From Thioclava nitratireducens (lineage in GTDB: Bacteria > Pseudomonadota > Alphaproteobacteria > Rhodobacterales > Rhodobacteraceae): DNA of 64,000 nt. This document shows positions 40,501 through 49,799 of the stretch, one piece after another (position 1 is the stretch's first letter; every line of letters starts with the position of its first letter). Position numbers and translations under genes: made by a program. The notes under the pieces were generated by a model. It ran no database searches. It was not told the DNA's origin and worked only from the letters and a program-made list of their open reading frames with translations. The DNA is taken from the NCBI RefSeq assembly GCF_001940525.2, contig NZ_CP019437.1:3273501-3337500 (forward strand), read 5' to 3'.

Positions 40501-41072
40501 GTCGCGATCTCGGCCTCGGTCAGCGTGCCGCCCTCGCCCGGGTGGCGCTGTAATTCGACATAGAGCCGGTTCGGGTAGATGCCGGCGAGCTGTTGCAGAA
40601 GCGCCTTGGCGCGGTCCTTCGCGCCGTTCCGGATCAGCCGTCCAACCGGACCGTCGGGACCGCCAGAGAGACAGATCAGCCCCTCGGAATGGCGCTCCAG
40701 CTCCTCCAGAGTGACCTGAATCTGCGCCCCGTGCTTGTCGAGATAGAGGCACGAGTTCAGCTTCATCAGGTTCTCGTAGCCGCGCTCGGTCTGGGCCAGC
40801 AGAACGATCGGTGCAGGCAGGCGCGGACGCTCGCCCGGCTTGGCGGGATCGAATTCGAGCGATACCTGACAACCGACGATCGGCTGCAGCCCCGCCCCCG
40901 TCGCGGTCACGGAAAACTCGAGCGCCGCGAACATGTTGTTCGTGTCGGTCACGGCGACGGCGGGCATCCCCGCCGACTCGCACATCTTCACGAGTTTCTT
41001 TGCGGGCACGGCGCCTTCGAGCAGGGAATACTCGGTATGGACGCGCAGATGAATGAATCGGGGGCTGGTCAT
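37572..41072 (-). CDS. dnaE: DNA polymerase III alpha subunit
   Basis: Replicative polymerase of 1166 residues. It has an N-terminal PHP domain (FIHLRVHTEYSLLEGAVPAK at 5-24), a C-family polymerase core whose catalytic aspartates lie in MPDFDIDFCMDRREEV (about 400), a helix-hairpin-helix region and an OB fold near the C-terminus (VTKIAGEVASVREKKSAKG). The ATG at 41072 matches the family start; an in-frame ATG 165 bases earlier would add unlike residues. It stands alone on the minus strand between convergent and divergent neighbours. Confidence 0.96.
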   Translation of the reverse strand: MTSPRFIHLRVHTEYSLLEGAVPAKKLVKMCESAGMPAVAVTDTNNMFAALEFSVTATGAGLQPIVGCQVSLEFDPAKPGERPRLPAPIVLLAQTERGYENLMKLNSCLYLDKHGAQIQVTLEELERHSEGLICLSGGPDGPVGRLIRNGAKDRAKALLQQLAGIYPNRLYVELQRHPGEGGTLTEAEIATERPFVEWAYELGLPLVATNDVYFPKPEIYEAHDAMICIAEGAYVDQIEPRRRLTPQHYFKSEGEMVALFADLPEAVENTVEIAKRCAFSTYKRAPILPKFADDEVEELRRQAWDGLRNRLDVIPHAAPVEDYEARLKFELDIIEQMGFPGYFLIVADFIKWAKDHDIPVGPGRGSGAGSLVAYALTITDLDPLRYSLLFERFLNPERVSMPDFDIDFCMDRREEVIQYVQKKYGREKVGQIITFGALLSKAAVRDVGRVLQMSYGQVDKLSKLIPVEGVKPVSIEKALADEPRLREAARNEEVVARLLDYAKAIEGLLRNASTHAAGVVIGDRPIDELVPLYQDPRSDMPATQFNMKWVEQAGLVKFDFLGLKTLTVIRSAMELIFKSGRPLHVDAAGNQLYEPAEGAENHINAIPLDDPKTYKLYADAKTVAVFQVESEGMKSALRQMKPTCIEDIVALVALYRPGPMENIPVYCEVKNGLREITSVHPTIDHILEETQGIIVYQEQVMQIAQVMAGYSLGGADLLRRAMGKKIKEAMDAERPKFEAGAAKNGVDKKKASEVFDLLEKFANYGFNKSHAAAYAVVSYYTGWLKANHAVEFMGGVMNCDIHLTDKLAIYADEVQKKLGIEIIPPCVNRSLSTFDVVDQKLVYALGALKNVGVDAMQMIVTARGDEPFKDLFDFARRVDMKRVGKRPLEMLARAGAFDLLDPNRKRVFESLESLMAWSGAVIEARESAQVSLFGEAGDDLPPPRLADTDDWLPGERLAEEHKAIGFYLSGHPIEDYLPALKRKKVLSWEEVQQKAVGGPFVTKIAGEVASVREKKSAKGNRFAFVALSDASGPYEVAFWSEALEACRDVLETGNLLVLTVKVEVDGESVRMVANAAQTVDKATADAGSSGLLVHIDDNDAVASVASLVERVAREGKVHSRGPISFMVYDNERGCRYQITAMPEAPVNAQVKGALRSLRGVSEVEEV

Positions 41073-41168
41073 GCCACCAGATTTAGCCGGTCGTGTCGCC
41101 CCGCGCCAGCCTCTCGCCGCGTCCTCCAGACGCTTCGCGTTCGACCGTTCGGCGTCGCTCGACGCCCA

Positions 41169-41192
41169 AATCTTGATCGTCGGATCAAGATT
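41169..41192. promoter_or_regulatory. Perfect 24-bp palindrome between dnaE and xdhA
   Basis: AATCTTGATC (41169-41178) and GATCAAGATT (41183-41192) are exact complements around a GTCG centre. It lies 126 bases upstream of xdhA and 97 bases upstream of divergent dnaE. The AT-rich arms stand out in GC-rich sequence and suggest an operator for a dimeric regulator. Confidence 0.55.
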
Positions 41193-41317
41193 CGAGCAGC
41201 GCATGATCGAGAATCCCTTGCCAAAGCCCGTCCGCATCGGCTTTGCTGGGCAGGTCCCGTTCTACGCCGCATCGAGGGGGACCGCAGGGACGACTGGTAA
41301 GGCGGCGGATTTTTCTT

Positions 41318-42688
41318 ATGGAGATCACGTTTCTTCTCAATGGAGAAACCCGGACGGTGGCGATTACCGATCCGACGCAATCTGTGCTCGACTGGCTGCG
41401 CGCCGAAGGCCTGACCGGCACCAAGGAGGGCTGCAACGAGGGCGATTGCGGTGCCTGTTCGGTCATCGTGACCGACGCCGACGGGGCCAAACCGCTCAAT
41501 GCCTGCCTGATGATGATGCCCCATCTGCACGGGCGCGCGCTGCGCACCGTCGAAGGCGTCGCGGGGCCGAAGGGCGAATTGCACCCAGTTCAGCAGGCAA
41601 TGGTCGACCATCACGGCTCGCAATGCGGTTTCTGCACGCCGGGCTTCATCGCCTCGATGGCGGCGGGTCATCTCAATGGACGCCGCGATCACGACGATCT
41701 GCTGGCGGGTAACCTTTGCCGCTGCACCGGCTACGCACCGATCATCCGCGCCGCCGAGGCGGCTCAGGACGCGCCCGTGCCCGCGTGGATGCACGACACG
41801 CTGCCCGATCTGGCAGACGTCGCGCTTATGGCCGATCATGTCTTCCTTCCCGCAAGCGCGGATGCGCTGGCGGAGTGGTATCTCGCTCATCCGGACGCCA
41901 CGCTGATCGCGGGCGCGACTGATGTGGGTCTCTGGGTCACCAAACAGCTCCGAGACCTGAAAGAAGTCGCTTTCCTGAACAACTGCAAAGACCTCCGGAA
42001 CATCGAGGAAACCCACGACCGCTATATCGTCGGCGCGGGCATCACGCTCTCGACGTTGCGCGAGACGATCCGCGACACGCTCCCGAGCTTTGCCGAATTG
42101 CTCCGCCGTTTCGCCTCCGAACAGGTGCGTCAGGCGGCGACGATCGGTGGCAATATCGCGAACGGCTCGCCCATCGGTGACAGCCCGCCCGTCCTGATCG
42201 CGATGGGCGCGGAGCTGACGCTGCGCAAGGGTGACACGCGCCGCACGATCCCGCTGGAGAGTTTCTTCCTCGACTACGGCAAACAGGACCGCGCGCCCGG
42301 CGAATTCGTCGAAAGCGTCAGCTTCCCGAAATCCGTGCCCGATCTCGCCTGCTACAAACTCTCGAAGCGGTTCGATCAGGACATCTCCGCCGTCTGCGGC
42401 GCGCTGAATATCCCGCGCGAGGGCGACACGATCCGGTCCGCGCGCATCGCCTTTGGCGGCATGGCGGGTATCCCGAAACGCGCAACGGAATTGGAAGCGG
42501 CGCTTGAGGGCCAGCCCTTCACCGAGGAGGCGGTCACGGCCGCCCTGCCCGCGCTGGAGCAGGACTTCATGCCGCTCACCGACATGCGCGCCTCGGATGC
42601 CTACCGGATGGAGGCCGCCAAGGCGATGTTGATCCGCTATGTGCGCAACGCCCAAGGCGCCCTCTCCATTCTGGAGGTGCAACCATGA
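41318..42688 (+). CDS. xdhA: Xanthine dehydrogenase small subunit (FeS and FAD)
   Basis: Electron-transfer subunit of xanthine dehydrogenase. The 456 residues hold a plant-type 2Fe-2S domain (CNEGDCGAC), a second 2Fe-2S domain (GFCTPGFI and NLCRCTGY), and a FAD domain from about 175 with [12 protein letters not shown] and [17 protein letters not shown]. The ATG is preceded by only a weak GGCGGCGG site. First of seven genes joined end to end by four-base overlaps. A 24-bp palindrome lies upstream. Confidence 0.95.
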   Translation: MEITFLLNGETRTVAITDPTQSVLDWLRAEGLTGTKEGCNEGDCGACSVIVTDADGAKPLNACLMMMPHLHGRALRTVEGVAGPKGELHPVQQAMVDHHGSQCGFCTPGFIASMAAGHLNGRRDHDDLLAGNLCRCTGYAPIIRAAEAAQDAPVPAWMHDTLPDLADVALMADHVFLPASADALAEWYLAHPDATLIAGATDVGLWVTKQLRDLKEVAFLNNCKDLRNIEETHDRYIVGAGITLSTLRETIRDTLPSFAELLRRFASEQVRQAATIGGNIANGSPIGDSPPVLIAMGAELTLRKGDTRRTIPLESFFLDYGKQDRAPGEFVESVSFPKSVPDLACYKLSKRFDQDISAVCGALNIPREGDTIRSARIAFGGMAGIPKRATELEAALEGQPFTEEAVTAALPALEQDFMPLTDMRASDAYRMEAAKAMLIRYVRNAQGALSILEVQP

Positions 42689-44964
42689 GCGTCGGCACCA
42701 AGAAACCCCACGATTCCGCCCAGTTGCACGTCACCGGAGCGGCGCGCTACGTCGATGACATCCCCTGCCCCGGCAACACGCTGCACCTCGCCTTCGGCCT
42801 CTCGACCGAGGCCCATGCCGAGATCGCCTCGCTCGATCTGAGCGCGGTGCGCAGCGCTCCGGGCGTCGTCGCAGTGCTCACCGCCGAGGACATGCCGTTT
42901 GCCAACAATGCCTCGCCCGCGCCCGAGCCCGAACCGGTTCTGGCCGAAGGTGTCGTGCATTATGTCGGTCAGCCGATCTTCGTGGTCGCCGCGACCAGCC
43001 ACCATGCCGCGCGCAAAGCGGCGCGGCTCGCGAATGTCGACTACAAGCCGCGCCCGGCGATCCTGACCGTCGAACAGGCGCTCGAGGCCAACAGCCATTT
43101 CGAAGGCGGCCCGGTCACCTGGGCGCGCGGCGATACCGGCGCGGGCTTCGCGCAGGCAGAACATATCGTCGAAGGCAGCTTCGACATGGGCGGGCAGGAG
43201 CATTTCTACCTCGAAGGTCAGGCCGCCCTCGCGCTGCCCGACGATCAGGGAATGGTGATCCGCTGTTCCTCGCAGCACCCGTCGGAAATCCAGCACAAGG
43301 TGGCCGACGCGCTTGGCTGCGCTATGCATGACGTCCGCGTGGAGATGCGCCGGATGGGCGGCGGTTTCGGCGGCAAGGAGAGCCAGGGCAACGCGCTCGC
43401 CATCGCCTGCGCCGTCGTCGCGCGGGCCACCGGGCGGCCCTGCAAGATGCGCTACGACCGCGACGACGACATGGTCATCACCGGAAAGCGCCATGATTTC
43501 CGGATCAAATATCGCCTTGGCGCGGATGCCGAGGGCAAGATCGTCGCGGCCGAGTTCACCCATCTCGCCCGCTGCGGCTGGTCGCCCGACCTGAGCCTGC
43601 CGGTCTGCGATCGCGCGATGCTGCACACCGACAGTTCCTATTACCTGCCGAATGTGAAGATCAAGAGCCACCGGCTGCGCACCAACACCCAAAGCGCGAC
43701 GGCCTTCCGGGGCTTCGGCGGCCCGCAGGGCATGATCGGAACGGAAGCCGCGCTCGATCACCTCGCGCATGTGATGGGGATCGACCCGCTCGATCTGCGC
43801 AAGCGCAACTACTACGACCCAGCGGGCGGGCAGAGCACGCATTACGGCCAGCCGGTCGAGGATTTCATCCTGCCCGAAATCACCGAGCGCTTGGAGCAAT
43901 CCGCCGAGTTCGCGGCCCGCAAAGCCCGCGTGGCCAAATGGAACGCCGCCAACACGACGCTGAAGCGCGGCATCTCGCTGACGCCGGTGAAGTTCGGCAT
44001 CTCCTTCACGCTGACCCAGCTGAACCAGGCGGGCGCGCTGGTGCATGTCTATGCCGACGGCTCGATACAGTTGAACCACGGCGGCACCGAGATGGGTCAG
44101 GGCCTGCACCGCAAGGTCTGTCAGGTCGCGGCCTCGGTCTTTGGCGTGACGGACGAGGACGTGCGCATCACCGCGACCGCCACCGACAAGGTGCCCAATA
44201 CCTCCGCTACGGCGGCCTCTTCGGGGGCCGACCTGAACGGCATGGCGGTGAAGGCCGCCTGCGAGACGATCAAGGCGCGGCTCGCCGCCTTCATGGCCGA
44301 AAGCTCCGGCGCAGCCATCGAAGACGTGAGCTTCGCCAATGGCGAGGTGCGCGCGGGCGATCATGCCCTGCCCTTCGCGAAGCTGGTGAAGCTGGCCTAT
44401 GAGGCGCGGGTGTCGCTCTCCTCGACCGGCTTCTATGCCACGCCGAAGATCAGCTGGGACCGGATCAAGGGGCAGGGCCGCCCGTTCTTCTACTTCGCCT
44501 ATGGCGCGGCGGTGACCGAGGTCGTGATCGACACGCTGACCGGCGAGAACCGCATCTTGCGCACCGACATCCTGCATGATGCGGGCGCCTCGCTGAACCC
44601 GGCTATCGACATCGGCCAAATCGAAGGCGGCTACGTTCAGGGCGCGGGCTGGCTGACGACCGAGGAACTGGTCTGGGACGATAAAGGCCGACTGCGCACC
44701 CATGCGCCTTCGACCTACAAGATCCCCGCCTGCTCGGACCGCCCGCGTGTGTTCAACGTGGCGCTCTGGGACGAGCCGAACCGCGAGGACACGATCTATC
44801 GCTCCAAGGCGGTCGGCGAGCCGCCCTTCATGCTGGCGATCTCGGCCTTCCTCGCGCTGCAGGACGCGTGCAAATCCTGCGGCCCGCACTGGCCCGATCT
44901 GCAGGCGCCCGCGACGCCCGAGGCGGTTCTCGCTGCCGTGCACCGGGCAAGGGGTGACGCATGA
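42685..44964 (+). CDS. xdhB: Xanthine dehydrogenase molybdenum-binding subunit
   Basis: Catalytic subunit that oxidises hypoxanthine and xanthine to urate. The 759 residues carry molybdopterin motifs [11 protein letters not shown] (about 221-231), [11 protein letters not shown] (about 339-349) and the catalytic glutamate in [10 protein letters not shown] near 715. Overlaps xdhA and xdhC by four bases each. Cytoplasmic, as no signal peptide is present. Confidence 0.95.
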   Translation: MSVGTKKPHDSAQLHVTGAARYVDDIPCPGNTLHLAFGLSTEAHAEIASLDLSAVRSAPGVVAVLTAEDMPFANNASPAPEPEPVLAEGVVHYVGQPIFVVAATSHHAARKAARLANVDYKPRPAILTVEQALEANSHFEGGPVTWARGDTGAGFAQAEHIVEGSFDMGGQEHFYLEGQAALALPDDQGMVIRCSSQHPSEIQHKVADALGCAMHDVRVEMRRMGGGFGGKESQGNALAIACAVVARATGRPCKMRYDRDDDMVITGKRHDFRIKYRLGADAEGKIVAAEFTHLARCGWSPDLSLPVCDRAMLHTDSSYYLPNVKIKSHRLRTNTQSATAFRGFGGPQGMIGTEAALDHLAHVMGIDPLDLRKRNYYDPAGGQSTHYGQPVEDFILPEITERLEQSAEFAARKARVAKWNAANTTLKRGISLTPVKFGISFTLTQLNQAGALVHVYADGSIQLNHGGTEMGQGLHRKVCQVAASVFGVTDEDVRITATATDKVPNTSATAASSGADLNGMAVKAACETIKARLAAFMAESSGAAIEDVSFANGEVRAGDHALPFAKLVKLAYEARVSLSSTGFYATPKISWDRIKGQGRPFFYFAYGAAVTEVVIDTLTGENRILRTDILHDAGASLNPAIDIGQIEGGYVQGAGWLTTEELVWDDKGRLRTHAPSTYKIPACSDRPRVFNVALWDEPNREDTIYRSKAVGEPPFMLAISAFLALQDACKSCGPHWPDLQAPATPEAVLAAVHRARGDA

Positions 44965-45896
44965 GTCTGGATCCCGCAGCCCTCGCCCGCGCGGCGGAAC
45001 GCGGACCGTTCACCCGCGTGGTGGTCGCGCGCGCCCAAGGCTCAACCCCGCGCGAAGACGGGGCGGAGATGCTGGTCTGGGCGGATCACGTCGAGGGCAC
45101 GATCGGTGGCGGCGCGCTGGAATTCTCCGCCATCGCAAAGGCGCGGGGCGGGCTGACTGGGGTCGAGAAAATCCCGCTCGGCCCGGCCATGAACCAGTGT
45201 TGCGGCGGGGCCGTGGTGCTGGGCTACGAGCGGATGGACCGGAACACCGTCGCGCAGATTACAGGCGATTGGCACGCGCGCCCGCTGACGCCGGGCGCGC
45301 CCGAGCCGCTGGCCGTCACCCGCGCGCTGGCTCGCGCCCGGGATCGCGGCGAGGCACCGCCGCTGCTGGTGGAGACCTGGCTGATCGAGCGGGTCGCACC
45401 ACCCGCCACCCCGGTCTGGATCTGGGGCGCGGGCCATGTCGGGCGCGCGCTGATCGGTGCGCTCGCCCCCCTGCCCGGCCTCGCACTTTTCTGGGCCGAT
45501 AGCGGGTCCGAGAGGTTTCCCGAGACACTCCCCGAGGGCGTCACGCCACTGATCGCAGAGAACCCGGCTGATCTTGTCTCTCTAGCCCCGACCGAAGCGC
45601 GCCATTTCGTGCTGACCTATTCACATGCGCTCGACCTCGAACTCTGCCACCGGCTGCTCGCTCACGGGGTCGGCGGGCTCGGCCTGATCGGATCGGACAG
45701 CAAATGGGTTCGCTTCCGCAAACGTCTTGCCGCCCTCGGTCATTCGGATGCACAAATTTCACGCATTGCCTGCCCGATAGGCGATCCGACCTTAGGGAAG
45801 CATCCTCAAGCCATTGCTCTTGGGGTCGCGACCGGGCTAGTGAAGGAGCTGAACGCCGCGAAGGTGGCGACGGGGAAAGGGAAACGCGCCGGGTGA
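44961..45896 (+). CDS. xdhC: Xanthine dehydrogenase accessory protein XdhC
   Basis: Binds and sulfurates the molybdenum cofactor before it is inserted into XdhB. The 311-residue protein has the N-terminal block ARAQGSTPREDGAEM and the cysteine pair MNQCCGGAV, then a Rossmann part VWIWGAGHVGRALIGAL (about 152-168) and LIGSDSKWVRFRKRL. The stop overlaps the GTG of the transporter ATPase (GTGA), tying cofactor maturation to purine transport. Confidence 0.94.
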   Translation: MSLDPAALARAAERGPFTRVVVARAQGSTPREDGAEMLVWADHVEGTIGGGALEFSAIAKARGGLTGVEKIPLGPAMNQCCGGAVVLGYERMDRNTVAQITGDWHARPLTPGAPEPLAVTRALARARDRGEAPPLLVETWLIERVAPPATPVWIWGAGHVGRALIGALAPLPGLALFWADSGSERFPETLPEGVTPLIAENPADLVSLAPTEARHFVLTYSHALDLELCHRLLAHGVGGLGLIGSDSKWVRFRKRLAALGHSDAQISRIACPIGDPTLGKHPQAIALGVATGLVKELNAAKVATGKGKRAG

Positions 45897-47407
45897 CGGA
45901 GCTGCTCAAGATCGACGGGCTGACGAAAGCCTATCCTGGGGTCGTGGCCAACGATGGCGTCGGCTTCTCGGTGCGTCCGGGCGAAGTGCACGCCCTGCTG
46001 GGCGAGAACGGCGCCGGCAAATCGACGCTGGTGAAAATGATCTACGGGCTCGTGAAGCCCGATTCCGGCACGATGCATTTCGCCGGCCAACCCTTCGCGC
46101 CAGCCGATCCACGCGCGGCGCGGGCCGCAGGCGTCGCGATGGTGTTCCAGCATTTCTCACTCTTCGAGGCGCTGAACGTCGCCGAGAACGTGGCGCTCGG
46201 CATGGAAAACCCGCCGCCGATGCGCCAACTCGCCAAACGTATCCGCGAGATTTCCACCGCCTATGGCCTGCCGCTGGACCCTGCCCGTCTGGTCGGAGAC
46301 CTCTCCGCGGGCGAGCGTCAGCGCGTCGAGATCGTGCGCTGCCTGCTGCAGGACCCGAAGCTTCTGATCATGGACGAGCCGACCTCGGTTCTGACGCCGC
46401 AGGAGGTGGAAATCCTGTTCCACACGCTGCGCAAGCTCTCCGCCGAGGGCACCGCGATCCTCTATATCAGCCACAAGCTCGAGGAAATCCGCACGCTTTG
46501 CGAAGGCGCGACCATCCTGCGCGGCGGCAAGGTGGTGGCAAGCTGCAACCCGAGCGAAAAGACCGCGCGCGAACTGGCCGAGCTGATGGTCGGTGCGGAG
46601 TTGAAAGTGACCGACCGAGCCGAGCGCAAACTGGGCGATGTGGTGCTGAAGGTCGATGGGCTGTCGCTGGCGCCGATGTCGCAATTCGGTCCGTCGCTGA
46701 AGGATCTCAGCTTCGAGCTGCGCGCGGGCGAGGTGCTTGGCATCGGCGGCGTCGCAGGCAACGGTCAGGAGGAATTGCTGGCGACCCTGTCGGGAGAACG
46801 GCCCTCCGCCCCCGGCACCGTCAGCCTGATGGGCGAAGACATCTCCGGCCTCGGGCCGAATCCACGCCGCGCGAAGGGGATGCTGGCGGCCCCCGAGGAA
46901 AGGCTCGGCCATGCCGCCGTTCCCGCGATGAGCCTGACGGAGAATGCGATTCTCACCGGGACAATGCGCAAGCCGCTGACCCGCAACGGCTTCGTAGATC
47001 AGGGTGCGGCGAAAACCTTCGCCGACGAGATCATTCAAGCCTTCGACGTGCGCACCCCCGGCGCGCATGTGGCCGCCCGGGCGCTGTCGGGCGGAAACCT
47101 GCAGAAATACGTGATCGGCCGCGAAGTGCTGCAAAACCCCGCCGTGTTGGTCGTGAACCAGCCGACATGGGGTGTCGATGCCGCCGCCGCAGCGTCGATT
47201 CGGCAAGCGCTGCTCGATCTGGCCGCGAAAGGGGCTGCGGTGATCGCGATCAGCCAGGACCTCGATGAGCTTATGGAAATCTCCGACCGCTTCTCGGCAC
47301 TGAACGAAGGCCGCCTGAGCGCCTCGCGCCCGACGCAGGGGCTGACGATCGAAGAGATCGGCATGATGCTCGGTGGCGCGCACGGGATGCAGGAGGCTGC
47401 GGTATGA
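45893..47407 (+). CDS. ABC transporter ATPase, duplicated NBD, BMP/nucleoside type
   Basis: The 504-residue protein has two ATP-binding cassettes. The first has Walker A GENGAGKST (37-45), the signature LSAGERQRVEI and Walker B LLIMDEPTSVL. The second is degenerate (GVAGNGQEELL, LSGGNLQKYVIGRE, VLVVNQPTWGVD), as in RbsA- and YufO-like ATPases. It starts with GTG inside the xdhC stop. With the two permeases and BMP-type binding protein downstream it forms a purine or nucleoside importer; the xdh genes in front argue for xanthine, hypoxanthine or a nucleoside. Confidence 0.92.
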   Translation: MTELLKIDGLTKAYPGVVANDGVGFSVRPGEVHALLGENGAGKSTLVKMIYGLVKPDSGTMHFAGQPFAPADPRAARAAGVAMVFQHFSLFEALNVAENVALGMENPPPMRQLAKRIREISTAYGLPLDPARLVGDLSAGERQRVEIVRCLLQDPKLLIMDEPTSVLTPQEVEILFHTLRKLSAEGTAILYISHKLEEIRTLCEGATILRGGKVVASCNPSEKTARELAELMVGAELKVTDRAERKLGDVVLKVDGLSLAPMSQFGPSLKDLSFELRAGEVLGIGGVAGNGQEELLATLSGERPSAPGTVSLMGEDISGLGPNPRRAKGMLAAPEERLGHAAVPAMSLTENAILTGTMRKPLTRNGFVDQGAAKTFADEIIQAFDVRTPGAHVAARALSGGNLQKYVIGREVLQNPAVLVVNQPTWGVDAAAAASIRQALLDLAAKGAAVIAISQDLDELMEISDRFSALNEGRLSASRPTQGLTIEEIGMMLGGAHGMQEAAV

Positions 47408-48483
47408 TCACTCTCGTCCGGCGCCCCACCCCGTCTCGCTTCTGGTCCTACGCCACACCGATCCTCGCCGTGATCGCCACCATGATCGCGGGCGGCATCC
47501 TGTTCGCGATGCTCGGCAAGCACCCGGTCGAGGCGATCCGCGTAATCTTCTGGGACCCGCTTTTCGGCGGCAACGCGGCCTATTTCCGTGGCCAGTTGCT
47601 GGTCAAGGCCGGGCCGCTGATCCTGATCGCCTGCGGGCTCGCCGTGGGCTTTCGCGCGGGCATCTGGAACATTGGCGCGGAGGGGCAATACATCATGGGC
47701 GCGCTGTTCTCGGCGTGGCTGGCGCTGAAGATGTACCCGGCCGAAAGCCACTGGCTGTTCCCGGTGATGATCGTGCTCGGCGCGCTTGGCGGCTTCCTCT
47801 GGGCAATGATCCCCGCGGTGCTGAAAGTGTTGTTCGGCACCTCTGAAATTCTCGTCTCGCTGATGCTGGTCTACGTGGCCGAGAACCTGCTGGCCTACAT
47901 GGCCTTCGGGCCGCTCAAGAACCCCGAAGGCTTCGGCTTTCCCGGATCGCGCAACCTGCAGGACTACCCCTCTGCCTTCAACCACGAGCTGATCGCGGGC
48001 ACAGGCATGCATTGGGGCGTCGTCGCGGCGCTGATCGCGGTGATCTTTACCTATGGGCTGATGCATCGCCACATCACCGGTTTCCGCATCCGCGTCGCAG
48101 GCGAGGCCCCGCGCGCCGCCCGCTTCGCAGGCGTGATGCCGGCGCGGCTGGTGATCCTCGGGCTTGGCATGGGCGGCGCCTTTGCGGGCCTCGCGGGCAT
48201 GTTCGAAGTCTCCGGTCCCTCGGGTCAGATCACCGACAGCTTCAACGTGGGCTATGGCTTCACCGCAATCATCGTGGCCTTCTTGGGTCGCCTGCACCCG
48301 ATCGGCATCCTGCTGGCGGGTCTGCTGATGGCGCTGACCTATATCGGCGGCGACATGGCGCAGTTGATGCTCGGCCTGCCCTCGGCGGCGATCCAGGTGT
48401 TTCAGGGGATGCTGCTGTTCTTCCTGCTGGCCTTCGATGTGCTGACCAACTTCCGCATCCGTTTCGGGAGGGTCGCGGCATGA
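47404..48483 (+). CDS. ABC transporter permease, BMP/nucleoside type, first subunit
   Basis: 359 residues with about nine hydrophobic segments. Typical blocks are CGLAVGFRAGIWNIGAEGQYIMG (split here as CGLAVGFRAGIWNIG and AEGQYIMG), GTSEILVSLMLVYVAENLL and FTAIIVAFLGRLHPIGILLAG. It pairs with the permease at 48812. Four-base overlaps at both ends. Confidence 0.92.
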   Translation: MITLVRRPTPSRFWSYATPILAVIATMIAGGILFAMLGKHPVEAIRVIFWDPLFGGNAAYFRGQLLVKAGPLILIACGLAVGFRAGIWNIGAEGQYIMGALFSAWLALKMYPAESHWLFPVMIVLGALGGFLWAMIPAVLKVLFGTSEILVSLMLVYVAENLLAYMAFGPLKNPEGFGFPGSRNLQDYPSAFNHELIAGTGMHWGVVAALIAVIFTYGLMHRHITGFRIRVAGEAPRAARFAGVMPARLVILGLGMGGAFAGLAGMFEVSGPSGQITDSFNVGYGFTAIIVAFLGRLHPIGILLAGLLMALTYIGGDMAQLMLGLPSAAIQVFQGMLLFFLLAFDVLTNFRIRFGRVAA

Positions 48484-48815
48484 CGGGCAAACTCCCCTCG
48501 CTGCGCCTGGCGGTCATCTTTCTCGGCGGCGTCGTGATGGGGCTAGGCCTGTACTATCTGCTCGCCGTGGCGCAGGCATTCTGGGCCTTCGTCGTGATCG
48601 GAGTGGTTATGATGGTGGTTTTCGAACTGGCGGTTGGCGCGTCGCGGGCGGTGATCTACCGCATCGGCGCGCGCCCCGACAGCGAAGAGCCCCGTCGCCC
48701 CACCCTGCACGGACGCGAGCGTTACGCCTCGATGGCCGGGCTCGTCATCGGCCTCGTCGGGGGCTATCTGGCCTGGGGGCCGGTTCTGTTCTGGGGACAT
48801 GGAGGCACGCTATGA
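48480..48815 (+). CDS. Unrecognised 111-residue membrane protein inside the purine importer operon
   Basis: Three hydrophobic segments at about 9-31, 33-57 and 84-105, with a basic loop (residues 58-80, RIGARPDSEEPRRPTLHGRE) between the second and third. It overlaps the permease genes on both sides by four bases, so its dose is tied to theirs. BMP-type importers normally need only an ATPase, two permeases and a binding protein, so this looks like an extra subunit or assembly factor. I do not know a family for it. The composition matches its neighbours, so it is not an obvious insertion. Confidence 0.75.
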   Translation: MTGKLPSLRLAVIFLGGVVMGLGLYYLLAVAQAFWAFVVIGVVMMVVFELAVGASRAVIYRIGARPDSEEPRRPTLHGRERYASMAGLVIGLVGGYLAWGPVLFWGHGGTL

Positions 48816-49744
48816 TCGTGGGCGGCATCGACATCATCACCCTGACGGCGACTCTGATGGGCGCGTCGACCCCGGTTTTGCTAGCGGCCACCGGAGAATT
48901 GGTGGCCGAGAAATCGGGCGTGCTGAACCTCGGCGTCGAGGGGATGATGATCATGGGCGCGGTCGCGGGCTTTGCTGCCGCCGTCGCCACCGGAAGCCCG
49001 GTTCTGGGCTTCCTGATGGGGGCGATTGCCGGCGCTTTGCTGGCGACGCTCTTCGCCTTTCTGACGCAGAAGCTGCTGTCGAACCAGGTCGCGACCGGCC
49101 TTGCACTGACGCTGTTCGGACTTGGCCTGAGCGCGCTGATCGGAAAGGGCTATGAGGGCGTGCGGCCGCCCGCGACGCCGAAGATCGATTTCGGGCCGCT
49201 CTCGGATATTCCGGTGCTGGGCCGCATCCTGTTCTCGCATGACTGGATCGTTTATCTCTCGCTGATCCTCGTCGCCGTGGTCTGGTACGTGCTGCGCTCA
49301 ACCCGCATGGGGCTGATCCTGCGCTCGGTGGGCGAAAGTCATGACGCAGCACACGCGTTGGGATACCGCGTCGTCGCCGTCCGCTTTGCCGCGTTGGCCT
49401 TCGGCGGGGCGCTGGCCGGTCTGGGCGGTGCCTATCTCAGCCTCGTGCGCGTGCCGCAATGGACCGAAGGCATGACCGCTGGCGCGGGCTGGATCGCGCT
49501 CGCCATCGTGGTCTTCGCAAGCTGGCGGCCGTGGCGCGTGCTGCTCGGCGCCTATCTCTTCGGCGGCATCACTGCGCTGCAATTGCAGCTGCAGGCCGCG
49601 GGCTACGCGATCCCGGTGCATATCCTGTCGATGGCCCCCTACGTCATCACCATCGTGGTGCTGGTCATCCTCTCCGCCATTCACCGCCACGGCGTGCAGG
49701 CCGCCCCTGCCAGCCTCGGCAAGTCTTTCCACGCCTCGAGCTGA
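48812..49744 (+). CDS. ABC transporter permease, BMP/nucleoside type, second subunit
   Basis: 310 residues, about eight hydrophobic segments. The family pattern is GELVAEKSGVLNLGVEGMMI (about 28-47), LSNQVATGLALTLFGLGLSA and GAGWIALAIVVFASWRPWRVLLG. Partner of the permease at 47404. Last gene of the overlapping run; 55 bases separate it from the binding protein. Confidence 0.92.
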   Translation: MIVGGIDIITLTATLMGASTPVLLAATGELVAEKSGVLNLGVEGMMIMGAVAGFAAAVATGSPVLGFLMGAIAGALLATLFAFLTQKLLSNQVATGLALTLFGLGLSALIGKGYEGVRPPATPKIDFGPLSDIPVLGRILFSHDWIVYLSLILVAVVWYVLRSTRMGLILRSVGESHDAAHALGYRVVAVRFAALAFGGALAGLGGAYLSLVRVPQWTEGMTAGAGWIALAIVVFASWRPWRVLLGAYLFGGITALQLQLQAAGYAIPVHILSMAPYVITIVVLVILSAIHRHGVQAAPASLGKSFHASS

Positions 49745-49799
49745 GGCATATCTCGAAGGGCCCCATCAAGAGGCCCGCCACCCAACTTGGAGTAACGCG

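Noticed and set aside
37719..40553. 944-codon plus-strand open frame opposite dnaE
   Set aside because: Same reason: His/Arg/Asp-rich translation typical of an antisense shadow of a GC-rich gene.
42637..44943. 768-codon minus-strand open frame opposite xdhB
   Set aside because: xdhB is complete with all cofactor motifs; the opposite frame has none.
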